Positions 45,860-56,849 of a stretch of 64,000 bases of DNA are shown here, one piece after another. The stretch is from Myrica gale. Taxonomy: Eukaryota; Streptophyta; Magnoliopsida; Fagales; Myricaceae. The position numbers and the translations under genes were made by a program. The notes beneath the pieces were generated by a model that was not told where the DNA came from, did no database searches, and saw only the letters and a list, made by a program, of their open reading frames with translations. The stretch spans positions 11,767,001 to 11,831,000 of the forward strand of contig OZ005621.1 in the NCBI GenBank assembly GCA_963930655.1. Direction: 5' to 3'. Within the stretch, counting starts at the first letter, position 1. Every line of letters starts with the position of its first letter.

Positions 45860-47285
45860 ATGGGGGTGTAGGAAAAACAACTCTTACCCAGCTTATATAT
45901 AATGATGAAAAAGTAAATACGCTTTTTGAGCTGCAAGCATGGGCTTGTGTTTCTGAAGATTTTGATATTGCTAAGGTAACAAAAATGATTTTAGAATCTC
46001 ATACCACCCAAAATTGTGATGGCAAGGATCTAAATTGGTTGCAGCAAAACCTACAGTAAACACTGAAGGGGAAGAGGTTTCTTGTCATTCTAGATGACTT
46101 GTGGAATGACAAGTACGACGAGTGGATTGACCTGTGCGTTCCTTTTGAAGCAAGGGCTCCGGGGAGTACAATCATCATCACAACCTGTAATAAAGATGTT
46201 TATTCAATGGTAGGTAAAGAAAATGCTCACTATCTATCCATGTTGTCAGATGATTCTTGTTTGTCTATACTTGTTGTTCATGCATTGGGGTGAACAAACT
46301 TAAGCGCACATCCACACCTTGAAACTGTCGGTAAAGAAATTGCTAGAAAGTGTAAAGACTTTCCTTTGGCATCAAAAACCCTTGGAGGTCTCTTAGGCAC
46401 CACAAAAGCTGATTGCGATGATTGAGAAGAGATTGTCGAGCAAGCTATGGATAATACTAGAGAAGAATAATAGAAATATTGTTCCAGCTCTTATGTTGAG
46501 CGACCATCATCTGCCCTTAGAACTTAAGAGATGTTTTGCTTATTGTTTAATATTTCCCAAAGATTATGAATTTGCAGAAGAACTTGTTATATTATGGATG
46601 ACAGAAGGTTTTATTTAGCCACGAGAAAAGGAAAAGGAAATCGAAGAATTGGGCAGAGATTATTTTCAGAATTTGGTGTCGAGGTCATTCTTTCAACAAT
46701 CAACCAACAATAAAATCACGATATTTGATGCATGACCTGATCAACGATTTGTCTCAATATGTGGCAGGAGATACATGTTTTAGAATGGAGGATAGAATTT
46801 ACGACATTATAGAAGGAAATGTTCCTAGAAAGGTTCGACATTCATTTTACTTAGGTGGTCGATATGACGGAGCTAAGAAGTTATAGCCTCTTTCTCATTG
46901 CACATGTTTGCGTACCTTTGTGCCTCTTATGCTCCAAGATCCAAGGCAATCCTACTTGACCTGTGATGTTCCCCTTTAATTGTTGCTAAAATTACGATGC
47001 CTGAGGGTGCTCTCTTTGATGGGGTATCGTATAACGAAGATATCAGATTCGATTGGTGAGTTGCAGTAACTACGCTACCTTGACCTTTCTTACACTGCCA
47101 TCACAGGCATGCCTGAGTCGACTACCACTCTTTATAAATTGTAGACATTGTTGTTAGAAAATTGTGGTAAGCTAGTGAAATTGCCTTCGACATTTGCAAA
47201 TCTCGTCAACTTGCGCCACCTTAATGTCTTAGGAGCTTATTCATTGGAAGGATTGCCTCCGCAAATTGGTAAGCTACTTTTCTTC
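45860..47285 (+). pseudogene. CC-type NBS-LRR disease resistance gene fragment
   Basis: Motifs run in family order across several frames: P-loop GGVGKTTLTQLIYND, RNBS-A-like WACVSEDFDI, kinase-2 FLVILDDLWND (W at the end marks the non-TIR class), RNBS-B GSTIIITTCNKDV, a GLPLA-like FPLASKTLGGLLG, RNBS-D LKRCFAYCLIFPKDYEFAEE, LWMTEGFI, MHD-type LMHDLINDLSQY, and LRRs RVLSLMGYRI, LRYLDLSYTAITGMPES and LVNLRHLNVLGAYSLEGLP. The N-terminal coiled coil is missing; the sequence begins at the P-loop, fused to repeat DNA. Stops at about 46058, 46291, 46424 and later positions, plus frameshifts, inactivate it. Most LRRs are lost, because the sequence joins a Copia gag near 47300. Confidence 0.9.
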
Positions 47286-47311
47286 GGATTAAGGTGTTGC
47301 TTTGATCCCAA

Positions 47312-47858
47312 TATGCATGGGATGTTGTAGAGAAAGGATTTGAAGAGCCTAGTGAGGATGCTCAATTGAGTCCTAATCAAAGGGATTTTTTTTCATAAGA
47401 CTCGGAAGAAGGATCAACAAGCACTCATGTTCATCCATCAATGTTTGGATGAAGCAATGTTCGAAAAGGTGGCAAATGCAACCACCTCCAAGCAAGCATG
47501 GGAGATTTTACAAATCTCCTATCAAGGAGTGGACACAGTGAAAAAGGTTCGACTTAAAACATTAAGAGGTGAATTTGAAGTCTTATGCATGAAAGAATCC
47601 GAGTCAATGGCGGATTACTTTTCGCATGTGTTGGCCATAACCAATCAAATGAAAAGGTACGGAGAAAAGTTGGAGGATGTTCGTGTCATCGAAAAGATCC
47701 TTCATTCCATACACTCAAAATTTGACTACATCATTGTGGCTATTGAGGAGTTGAAAGATTTGGAAGCCATGAAAATTTATGAACTCATGGGATCTCTACA
47801 AGCTCACGAAGAAATGCTCAACATGAAGAAGGAAGAGTCATTAAAGCAAGTTCTAGCT
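47312..47858 (+). pseudogene. Copia gag (UBN2-type) fragment joined to the NBS-LRR remnant
   Basis: After WDVVEKGFEEPSED and a frameshift near 47395 the frame reads [73 protein letters not shown] and [12 protein letters not shown]. This is the gag/UBN2 domain of plant Copia polyproteins. Its start (the WEVV block) is present, but the upstream DUF4219 start is missing. It ends at the hairpin island at 47859. It is a fragment with no pol. Confidence 0.85.
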
Positions 47859-47990
47859 AGGGACCCACACCTGCCCCGGGCAGCACGGGCAGCCCCTTAC
47901 CCGGGCTCCCAACAACTGGATGGCCGGATGGACGGCATCCAGCCGTCCATCCGGCCATCCGGAGGGGATTGCCTTCGGAGGCAATCCCCT
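47859..47990. repeat. GC-rich compound hairpin, half-copy 1
   Basis: It consists of GGGACCCACACCTGCC and GGGCAGCACGGGCAGCCCC (the right arm of the larger palindrome in copy 2), then a perfect 19-bp stem with a 5-nt loop (47918-47960, starting GGATGGCCGGATGGACGGC), then an 11-bp stem AGGGGATTGCC with loop TTCGGA (47963-47990). It is strikingly GC-rich in an AT-rich locus. Confidence 0.85.
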
Positions 47991-47993
47991 CTC

Positions 47994-49391
47994 TACCTCG
48001 CACTACCATTTGCTTTTCTTCAACAGGAATGATATTTCACGAAGCTAAATGGCCAGTGGTTCCAAATTAACACGACATTCTATTAACCTAGATGTCCTCA
48101 CCTCATCTTTGAGATAAACTATGTTGTTTTACTATTATTTTTTAAAAATAAAACAAACAAACGTACAAAACCTAGTTTTATTCGTACCCCGGAATCAGTA
48201 AAACCTCCGCGTTTCAGGGCCACCGGAACCGGTTGGGCCGGGTATCGGGAATCAGGTCAAAGGTCGGTGGAACCGGAATTTCATAGTGAGACACCAGATT
48301 TGGGCTCCGGATCATTGAACCCTCTTTCTCTTCAAACCCCTTTATTTGCCTGCTCGGATCAGTCATTGTTTTCACATGCATAAATTGCACAGACAATGTT
48401 TAGGAATGAATGAAGTCTTCATTAGTTTGGTATCGGTTCTATGAATTCCAACTGAAAGTGACTCTATAATTTCTATTTAGAACGATTTTGTAAAAAAGTT
48501 GGAAGTGTCTGATAGAAACTTTCTGCAAAAGCGCGAGCCGCATCATGCTATACGATAATAAAACTTTCCTTTGGGCAGAACATGAAAATCAATCACCACA
48601 ACGAAAAATAAAGGAAAAAGAATGTGAAACTTCGTTATTCAGATTCCATTACGTGGCTAGTCTGCTGTAACTAGTGCCTTCCGGAGCGTACCTCGCACAA
48701 CCGCATGCTTTTCTTCAACATGAATGACATTTTTCGTAGCTAAAAAGCCGCTAATTCCAAATTCTCAAACATTATATTAACCTAGATGTCGTGGGCTCAT
48801 CTTTGAGATAAACTACGCCGTTTTATTGTTTTTTTAAAAAAACAAACAAACAAACGTATAGAACCTAGTTTTACTAGTACCCAGGAATCGGTAAAACCTC
48901 CGGGTTTTGGGCCAACGAAACCGATTGGGCCAGCAACCCAGAATCAGGTGCCGGTGCCGATGGAATTTGAATTTCCTAGTGAGACACCAGATTTGGCCTC
49001 TGCATCCTTGAACCTTCTTTCTCTTCAAACCACTTTATTTGCCTTCCAAGAGCAGTCATTGTTTTCCCACATTAATTGCACAGACAATGTTTAGGAATGA
49101 ATAAAGACTTCATTAGTTTGATATCGTTTCCATGAATGCCAACTGAAAAAGACTATGATTTCTATTTAGAACGATTCTGTAAAAAAGTTTGAATTGTCTG
49201 ATAGAAGCTTTCTGCAAAAGCGCGAGATGCATCTGGCTATATGACAATAACACTTTCCTTAGGGCAGAACATGAAAATCAATCACCCCAACAAAAAATAA
49301 TGGAAAAAGAATCTGAAACTTCGATTGGAATTCCGATTCCATTGAGTGGCTGGCCTGTTGTAACTGGTGCCTTCTGGGGCGTACCTCGCAC
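47994..49391. repeat. Two tandem ~694-bp repeat units
   Basis: The anchor TACCTCGCAC occurs at 47994-48003, 48689-48698 and 49382-49391 (periods 695 and 693). Units share long stretches such as CATCTTTGAGATAAACTA, AATTGCACAGACAATGTTTA and GATTTCTATTTAGAACGATT, with moderate divergence. No protein was recognised in either unit. The pair is bracketed by inverted hairpin copies. Confidence 0.9.
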
Positions 49392-49392
49392 G

Positions 49393-49570
49393 GGAACGGA
49401 TTGCCTCCGAAGGCAATCCGTTCCGGATGTCCGGATGGATGCCGTCCATCCGGACATCCTGTGGTTGGGAGCCGGGGAGCAGGTGGGTCCCGCCCGGGAC
49501 CCACACCTGCCTCGGGCAGCACGGGCAGCCCCCTGCCTGGGCTCCCAACCACTGGATGGCCGGATGCACG
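49393..49570. repeat. GC-rich compound hairpin, copy 2
   Basis: In order: a 13-bp stem GGAACGGATTGCC with loop TCCGAA (49393-49424); a 15-bp stem GGATGTCCGGATGGA with loop TGCCG (49425-49459); a large palindrome from GTGGTTGGGAGCC (49461) to its complement (49540-49552) with an inner CAGGTGGGTCCC stem; and a truncated start of another GGATGGCCGGATG stem. The frames read across it are a by-product of GC richness. Confidence 0.85.
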
Positions 49571-49719
49571 ACATTTAAGTTCTTCAGTCAACCTTTTGTC
49601 CATCCTCTTAAGGAATGCTCAAGCCAGGTCATTTATATGTCCACATGGCACAGCAGTAAACCACGTCACCTACGCACGTTGAAGAGAGATCATGCGACTG
49701 TAAACCCCAAAAAAAGTAC
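49571..49719. other. Intergenic DNA, no gene seen
   Basis: Nothing supported here. Confidence 0.4.
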
Positions 49720-49797
49720 TTATCCAACATTGCCAAGCTCAAAAACCTCAAGTTTATAGGGCTCAGCTGGACCAACCTTTCCGGCCCATTCCCAAAT
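49720..49797 (+). pseudogene. Polygalacturonase-inhibitor-like LRR fragment
   Basis: The plus-strand frame LSNIAKLKNLKFIGLSWTNL then SGPFPN matches the AIAKLKNLK.L.LSWTNLSG.(I/V)P repeat of plant PGIPs, cell-wall LRR proteins that bind fungal polygalacturonases. Only about 26 residues are present and no signal peptide or further LRRs follow. It is a relic. Confidence 0.6.
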
Positions 49798-50206
49798 CCA
49801 ACCGCCAGCTCTAATTTTCGACCTCATAAGTTGAGAGCCCGCAAAACCTAGAAGACTACGATGTGGCAGATGGGATGCGGTGGGCCATGTGCTCAATCCG
49901 GGCAATCCCCTCTAGGAATTGGAGTTGTTCCTTAAGGCTACACCTGAGAGCTTCCAAAAAGGCATGGATATGGTAGTGGCATAGACGGGGAGAAAGATCA
50001 GTTGCTTGTTGACTTTGATTTCTTGGTCTTTGCCTGCAAAATGGCTCGTGATATGCTGATAAAGTGGGTTCCTTTTTGGGATCCGGCACCCTATTGCCTC
50101 TTCGCTCACATTCAGCTCCATTAACTCCATCAATGCCTAGAATTACAAGGAGCACTGGAAAGCAAATGTACTTCCTTTGAACTGTCATTTCTCTAATGCA
50201 TAGGGC
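49798..50206 (-). other. Unrecognised minus-strand open frame with signal-peptide-like start
   Basis: From 50188 the minus strand reads MTVQRKYICFPVLLVILGID then GVNGAECERRG: a basic start, a hydrophobic core and a small-residue region like a secretory signal. A second phase carries NPLYQHITSHFAGKDQEIKV. I could not assign a family. It is probably gene debris. Confidence 0.25.
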
Positions 50207-50428
50207 ACTATTAGATAGTGCTCAGAGTTGTTTTGTTGTATTATATTTTTTGTCTGCTGACTGTACAGTTCTCTTATAAGCTCAGGCTCCATGTGTATAT
50301 ATATTTGAGTGGTGTACGAGGCATAAGGGGTAATGACCTGAATAGATTGAATATTATTCATTCGCAATTCTCTCGTCCATATTCATCTCTGTTCTTTTTC
50401 CTCTGTTCATAGCAAACAGAATTTTACA

Positions 50429-50440
50429 TGGTATCAGAGG
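50429..50440 (+). other. Primer-binding site for initiator tRNA-Met
   Basis: TGGTATCAGAGG immediately follows the presumed LTR end. The family consensus is TGGTATCAGAGC. Confidence 0.8.
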
Positions 50441-50448
50441 CTCCGATG

Positions 50449-51422
50449 GCTTCCGAAACACCTCTTATTACTTCTGTTACTTCTTCAACTGTTTCTGATA
50501 ATGCCAGTCCCTACTTCTTGCACAACGGAGATAATCTGGTACTCTCCTCGTCTCTCAAGTTCTTCATGAAGATAATTACCCTAGCTAGAGCAGATCTATG
50601 GCGATGGCACTTAGCGCGAAGAATAAGTTGAAATTTGTTGATGGATTTCTTCCCAAACCGAGCTCCTCCGTTGATGATTATTCAATCTGGACTCGATGTA
50701 ACGATATGGTATCGTCGTGGCTTCTCAATTCGATCTCCAAAGATCTCGCTGACAGTGTTCTTTATATTGACACAACAGCTGGAATTTGGAAGGATCTGCG
50801 TGACCGGTATTCTCAAGGTAATGGACCGAGAATTTTTCAAATTCAAAAGTCTATTTCCTCTTTGACTCAAGGTCAATCTACTGTGGTCTCCTATTTTACT
50901 AAGCTGAAGACACTTTGGGAGGAATTGTCCAATTATAAACACAATCCAATGTGTTCTTGTGATCCTGTCAAAGAGTTAAGTGAATCCTATAATCATGAAT
51001 GAATTATGCAGTTTTTTATGGGATTGAACGACTCGTATTCACACATTCGTGGTCAAATTTTACTCACTGATCCTTTGCCTACAATTAGCAAGGTGTTTTT
51101 GTTGATTGTTCAAGAGGAAAGGCAGCGTAACATTTCAGCTTCATCTAATCCACATCCTGTGGAAACCAGTGCTTTCTTATCTCGTAACCAGACTTTCAAT
51201 CGGTTTAACCAGAGGAATGATAAACCTACTTGTAGTCATTGTGGATTTGTTGGACACACTGTCGACAAATGCTACAAATTACACGGTTATCCTCCTGGTT
51301 ATAAACTTAGGAGCAAAACCTATGGTTCTTCAAGTTCAGTCAATCAAGTGGAGTCCGAACTTCATCCGAATTCTCTTTTCACAAAGGAACAATGTCATAA
51401 GTTATTTTCTCTCATTCCTTGA
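50449..51422 (+). pseudogene. Copia gag with zinc knuckle
   Basis: SKNLKFVDG-type block (here AKNKLKFVDGFLPKP), then YSIWTRCNDMVSSWLLNSIS, DLRDRYSQGNGPRIFQIQKS, YFTKLKTLWEELSNY, then FFMGLNDSYSHIRGQILL. A retroviral-type knuckle is CSHCGFVGHTVDKCYKLHG (C-x2-C-x4-H-x4-C). Stops at about 51002 and 51420 and a frameshift near 50620 break it. Confidence 0.85.
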
Positions 51423-52650
51423 TGGATTCCTCATGGCAACCTGCTGTTTTTCAAGAGGATTTATGTTCTCATGACACAGCCATGGTGAATATGGCAGGTA
51501 CTCTGTCTTCTTATGGTTACACTTGGATTGTGGACATTGGTGCCACAGATCATATGGTATCATCTACATCAATGCTTACCACTATTACTTCTACGATTTG
51601 CTCTTCTGTCAAATTACCAAATGGTTCTTATGCTCGAGTCTCACACATTGGTTCAGTTCAACTTTCTTCTCTCATTCTCTTACAACATGTGCTTTTTGTT
51701 CCATCATTCTCTTTTAACCTTGTATCTGTGAGCTCTCTTATCAAACAAGTACCTTGTTGTTTGATTTTTCTTCATTCTTATCTCTTCATACAGGACCAGC
51801 AGAGCTGGATGGTGATTGGTATGGCTAAAGAACATGTTGGCCTCTATCATTTGATTCAAGCTGCATCTAACATTCAGTATTCTTCTTGTGCTTCTATTTC
51901 CTCCAATAATTCTGATGTCAAACTTTGGCATTGTAAGCTTGGCTATCCTTGCTTTTCTCGTATGCGTTCTCTTAAAGATTGTATATCTGATATTGATGCA
52001 TCTAAACCTTTTCATTGTACAATCTGTCCTTTAGCAAAGCAATGTAGACTTCATTTTCTTGTTTCTCACAATAAAGCTTCTGCTCGTTTTGATCTTGTTC
52101 ACTCTGATTTGTGGGGGCCATTTGCCATTCGAGATAATCTAGGTTCTCGTTTTTTCCTCACTATCGTAGATGATTTTAGCCGTTGTACTTGGGTCTATCT
52201 CCTTCACTCTAAGTCTCAGACATCTGAATATATTCAGAACTTCTTCAATGTAGTTGAAACACAGTTTCAGATTAAAATTAAAGCTATTCACACAGATTTT
52301 GGTTTTGAATTCAGTATATCTCAATTTCTAGCCTCTAAGGGTGTTGTTCATCAGCATTCTTGTGTAGCCACTCCTCAACAAAATGGTCGAGTTGAGCGTA
52401 AACACTAGCACTTGCGTAATGTTGCAAGAGCACTTAGGTTTCAGGCTGGTTTACCACTTATTTCTGGAGTGACTGCATTCTTGCTGCTACACATCTCATA
52501 AACAGACTGCCTTCTTCCATTTTAGGCAATAAATCTCCTTATGAACTTTTGTTTGGTAAACAGCCTTCCTATCTTCATCTTAAAACATTTGGATGTCTTT
52601 GCTATGCTTCTACATTAGCTCGGCATAGAACCAAATTCGATGCTTGAGTT
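51419..52650 (+). pseudogene. Copia protease-like and integrase region
   Basis: WIVDIGATDHMVSS is the protease site, with the usual DSGA changed to DIGA. WHCKLGYPCFSRM is the GAG_pre-integrase block. The integrase core shows HSDLWGPF, HTDFGFEF and TPQQNGRVERKH, the three acidic residues of the DDE triad. A TAG after RVERKH, a frameshift, and a stop in RTKFDA* follow. Active-site change plus stops indicate inactivity. Confidence 0.88.
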
Positions 52651-52683
52651 GACCTTTGTATTTTCATTGGCTATCCTTATGCC

Positions 52684-54338
52684 ATGAAAGGTTATAAGGT
52701 ATATCATCTAACATCTCAACAAACCTCTGTCACTCGACATGTTGTCTTTCATGAGTCTATCTTTCCCTTCAAAGTCTTTCCACCTAAATCTTCCAATACC
52801 ACTAGTATGTCATTGTCTATGCCAGATATTTTTTCTCCATCTGCATTTCTGGATGTAACTTTTGCTCCATCTGATTTTGAATATGTACCTCTTCATTCTT
52901 CATCATCACATACCATTCCTCCTCCTGTTCGACATTCCACTCGCATTCGCAGGTCACCAGCTTATCTCTTGGACTGTCACTGCCAGCTAACTCACGTTTC
53001 TTATAATGCCATATCAACATCCAATTCTGCAAGTTCTTCTCTTATTGGCACATCTTGTGACATTTCTCCATCTATTGCCTACACCAAACTATCTCCTGCT
53101 TATCAAAAATTTGTGCTTAGTTGTTAGCACTGCTACTGAACCTTCTTCTTTCAAAGAAGCTGTTAATCATCCAGCTTGGCGAGATGCCATGTCTAAAGAG
53201 ATAGAAGCTCTTGAGCTGAATCACACCTGGACTATTTGTCCTCTTCCTTCAGGAAAAATTCCCATTGACTGCAAATGGGTCTACAAGCTCAAGTTTACAT
53301 AAAGCAAGATTAGTTGCTAAAGGTTTCACTCAAAAGGAAGGGTTTGATTTATTTGAAACTTTTTCTCTAGTGGCTAAATTAACCTCAGTTCCAGTTTTGC
53401 TTGCTGTTGCTGCCTCCAAAAATTGGCATTTACATCAACTTGATGTAAATAATGCCTTTTTTCATGGAGACCTTCATGAAGAAATTTACATAAAGTTGCC
53501 TCTGGGTTATTCAAAGAAGGGGGAGTTCACTGTTTGCCGATTGAACAAGTTTCTTTATGGTTTAAAGCAAGCGTCTCGTCAATTTTTTTTCAAATTTTCC
53601 GAATTTCTCTTAGCCAATCAGTTTGTCCAATCTAAAGCTGACTATACCCTCTTTACTCGCCAACTTGGATCTTCTATCTTGGCATTGTTTGTATATGTCG
53701 ATGACATCATTCTTGCTGGAAATGATTTGGCTATGCTAGTTGATTTTAAGACTGTAATTGATGCTAAATTCAAGATTAAGGATCTTAGAAAGCTCATGTA
53801 TTTTTTGGGGCTGGAGGTAGCTCGATCTGCTATTGGTATCACCCTCTCTCAACGCAAGTTTGCTCTGGATCTTCTTGCTGATACTGGTTTTCTAGGAGCT
53901 AAGATTGTTAAAACACCTATGCAACAAAATCTTCAGCTAAGTGCAGAAGACTCCTCTCCACTGCTTGATCCTACTCTCTACCAAAGATTAGTTGGCCGCT
54001 TGGTATATCTTACACTCACTCGCCCAGATTTATCATACTCTTTACAAGTTCTTAACCAATTTATGGCTTGCCCTCATCAGTCTCATCTTGATTCTGTTCA
54101 CAGAGTGCTGCGATACTTGAAAAGTGCTCCTCGCCAAGGCTTATTCTTTTCTTCTTCCTCTCAGCTCCATGTAAAGGCTTTTACAGATTCTGATTGGGGT
54201 GGCTGCCTTGATTCTAGACATTCTATTACTGGGTATTCTGTGTTCCTTGGAGACTCTTTAGTCTCTTGGAAATCTAAGAAACAGACCACAGTTTTTAGGT
54301 CCTCAGCTGAGGCTGAGTGTCGTGCCATGGCTACCCCA
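52684..54338 (+). pseudogene. Copia reverse transcriptase and RNase H
   Basis: The front has TSVTRHVVFHESIFPF, then WRDAMSKEIEALELNHTW and IDCKWVYKLKFT. A short deletion joins it to KARLVAKGFTQKEGFD. The RT core has LDVNNAFFHGDLHEEIYIKL, LYGLKQASRQFFFKF and the catalytic FVYVDDIILAGND. The RNase H part has AFTDSDWGGCLDSRHSITGY and SSAEAECRAMA. The C-terminal roughly 100 residues of RNase H are missing. Confidence 0.9.
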
Positions 54339-54687
54339 ATGTTAGACACATTTCACCCCAATGTTTCATTTTTGAGAAATTGAGCCCATTATATTATCGA
54401 TCTCCCCCAATAATTTGCCTAATAGAGTGAAAGTTTATCATCAAATTAAACAGTAATCGATAGTGCAAAGTGTATTTAACCCAAGAATCAAAGACATAAA
54501 TGATATCCGCAGTGGTATGAATACGAATAGACGCAGTCCTGAAGACTCAGTACGCAATAACCATGTAACTTAGATTGAAAGAAAATGAACTTGGTAAAAC
54601 GTTGGATCAACTTCTCCCTCTTCTTTTGGTAAAAAAGCTCAGAGAGAGAAGGAAAATGTTTCCAACGTAGCAAAGAGTTTGGTCTTC
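54339..54687. other. Repeat-type DNA replacing the Copia 3' end
   Basis: Starts TGTTAGACACATTTCACC right after the broken RNase H, so it may be an LTR-like end of another element. No matching end was found. Confidence 0.35.
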
Positions 54688-55542
54688 TTCTTTTTTTCTA
54701 GCCAACTGTGAAAAATCATTTCACTGGAACAATTACATTCGTGTTGCATACAATCAAGCCTCTAAGGCCATTAGCAATGAACAAGGTATAAAACTCGTAA
54801 TAGAATGAGAAATGCCCGAAGGGCCATACAACGAAAGGCCGCATACAGCTGAGCCAAAATACCTATAGCTTTGAAATGGGTCCAAAGACTCGAAGTAAAC
54901 TCCGCCACAACCGGAGGAAACGAACGCCAACAACCCCAGAAACTCATCCTAAACAGCACAAACACACGGGAGAAAGACACAGAGAGCCAAACCCTGCAAA
55001 GCAGCCATTGTAGGAAGAAACTAGACAACCGGTTCATAGTTGCAAAGAGACACCACAACAAGAAGGATGTCGCGAGCTCCATCCCACAAAATGCTAGAGA
55101 AAAGAAATTATTAGCAACAAGAAAAAAACTAAACACAAAACAACAGAATCCCAAATGCTGCCCGAAAAACCACACGAAACAAACCAAAAACAACACATAG
55201 AGGGCAGGCGCGTGAGATCCACGCTCGCTTGTAGACGCGCGCGATTCCCCACCCGCCACCGCAACAGCTCTGGAAGAGTGCGAAGAGTAGCGTCGGGAGC
55301 TGAGGAACACGGAAGTGCAACACGTGGCCACAAAAAAACCTTGAACCAGCCAAGATCTAGCCATAAAGATCGACACAACGGAGCAGAAAAAATTACCGGT
55401 AATGGAGGGGAAATGAGGGAGAATTGCCCATGGGGGAAGAACAGGGGAAGAGCGGGAGAGGAAAGGGAGAGACGGGAGGAGCCTCCCGTCGCCGGAGAAA
55501 GAAAGGGGGGCCGGTCAGGTACGAGAGTGATGAGGTCTAGAG
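54688..55542 (-). mobile_element. Non-LTR-type insertion (855 bp) with 14-bp target duplication
   Basis: A 14-bp direct repeat AGAGTTTGGTCTTC lies at 54674-54687 and 55543-55556. On the minus strand the insert ends in an A-rich GGCTAGAAAAAAAGAA and begins with a GC-rich, C/T-rich leader (TCTCCGGCGACGGGAGG). Long target duplication plus an A tail means target-primed integration. The 201-residue minus-strand frame is Cys/Phe/Leu-rich, starts at a GTG, and matches no known family, so it is not called as a gene. Confidence 0.8.
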
Positions 55543-55556
55543 AGAGTTTGGTCTTC

Positions 55557-56849
55557 AATCTTATTCAGAATTATTGGGAGAGAATGTGGATCCCGGTCGT
55601 TTTGACTTTTATATACCCTTGGAGGTTAGAGTTAGTTCACATGCTTCGGTCATTTGTGGCAAACAACATAATAGTTATTACATGACGTCATTCTCAAAGA
55701 TGGGAATATAGCAATTGCTGGGAATATTCAGCAGACGACAATTCCAACCTTTAGCGTGTTTTTGGGGATTTTGGGTTTTTTTTTGGAATTTTGACCCGTT
55801 CTTTATGCGTTGCTTTTCATTTAATATTTCATAATTATTTTTTAACCGAGCTGTCTATTTTCACGTGTACTCAGTTAGCCACGTCTGCAATTCCGTTACT
55901 TAAATTCACGGCAGGATGTGTATGAGATTAGGTCCAAACCCCAAGGATATTTTTAGGAAAAAGTGAACCATGAGGACCAATCGGGGAAAAGGTCAAACCT
56001 CAGGGACTTATGGAGATATTTAGCCAAGTTTTCAAGTTAACTTAAAAGCTCAATTATTTTTAAAAAAACAAAATTAAACCAAAATTTTTTTGGGAACATT
56101 ATATTATGCCCATATGTTTAAAAAACAATCAATTCTTGTCTTCCATTTGATTTGGCCATTAAACCACTTGAAAAATGATTGAAATGCCCCTCCAAGACAA
56201 AATTATTGAAAAAATAAAAATTTTATTAAAAATAAAAATTATATATAAATAAAAATTGAATTTGAAGGTTGCAGATGATAACAGTCTACCATTTGTGCTG
56301 AGATTACATTTAAAATCCACGATAACACTATTTTGTCCGTTGGCGGAATTTGTCTCAAAAGCTTACTTCAGGCGATGGTTGAACTCGATACCTCAGATAC
56401 TAAAATGTGAAAAGAGTAAACTACAAAGACCTATACAGTAATTGATCTTTTTATGTAAATACATAAATCATGAAGCATGTTAAACATCAAAAAATATTTT
56501 ATTGAAAATATTTTAAAAGAATAACCAAATATTTAAAAAAAAAACATTTCTTGAAAACATTTCAATGAAATTTTTTTTTACTTAAAGTAATTGTTTTACC
56601 ATAAATAAATGACCCTAAATAATTGAATAAGGCCAATTGATAAGTAGTAGCTAAAGGATAACATGTTATCTTTAAGAGTTCAATTTTTTTCTTATTCTTA
56701 TGCAAGTTTATACCTTGCATTTATGGTTTCAGTACTATGAGTTTTTAGCTTATATAGATAAAAAATGATGGATGGGCTTGAGGCACTCCACCCACTGTCG
56801 TTGTTCGATGAGGATGGGGAATCCGGAATTCTAATAGGGATAGAATTAA
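55557..56849. other. Intergenic DNA with a MULE-type end near 55900-56035
   Basis: No gene. The stretch 55920-56030 ends TTATGGAGATATTTAGCC and contains CCTCAGGGAC; this is the style of a MULE terminal repeat pointing the other way to 6023 and 56850. The remainder is AT-rich. Confidence 0.4.

Larger units (their letters stand above)
50207..54338 (+). mobile_element. Decayed Copia retrotransposon, 5' LTR to RNase H
   Basis: A probable 5' LTR of about 220 bp ends at 50428 (TTTACA). It is followed directly by TGGTATCAGAGG, the primer-binding site complementary to initiator tRNA-Met. Gag, protease, integrase, reverse transcriptase and RNase H follow in Copia order. The polyprotein is broken by stops or frameshifts near 50631, 51002, 51422, 52408, 52647 and 53127, and by a short deletion near 53300. 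The 3' end after AEAECRAMA is replaced by unrelated sequence and no 3' LTR was found. The LTR start is uncertain. Confidence 0.88.

Noticed and set aside
49259-49759. Four overlapping long frames over the GC-rich hairpins
   Set aside because: Palindromic GC-rich DNA lacks stop codons on both strands. None resembles a protein.
54771-55376. 201-residue minus-strand open frame
   Set aside because: It starts at GTG, is Cys/Phe/Leu-rich, shows no conserved motif and lies inside an A-tailed insertion. Treated as a chance frame in GC-rich leader sequence.
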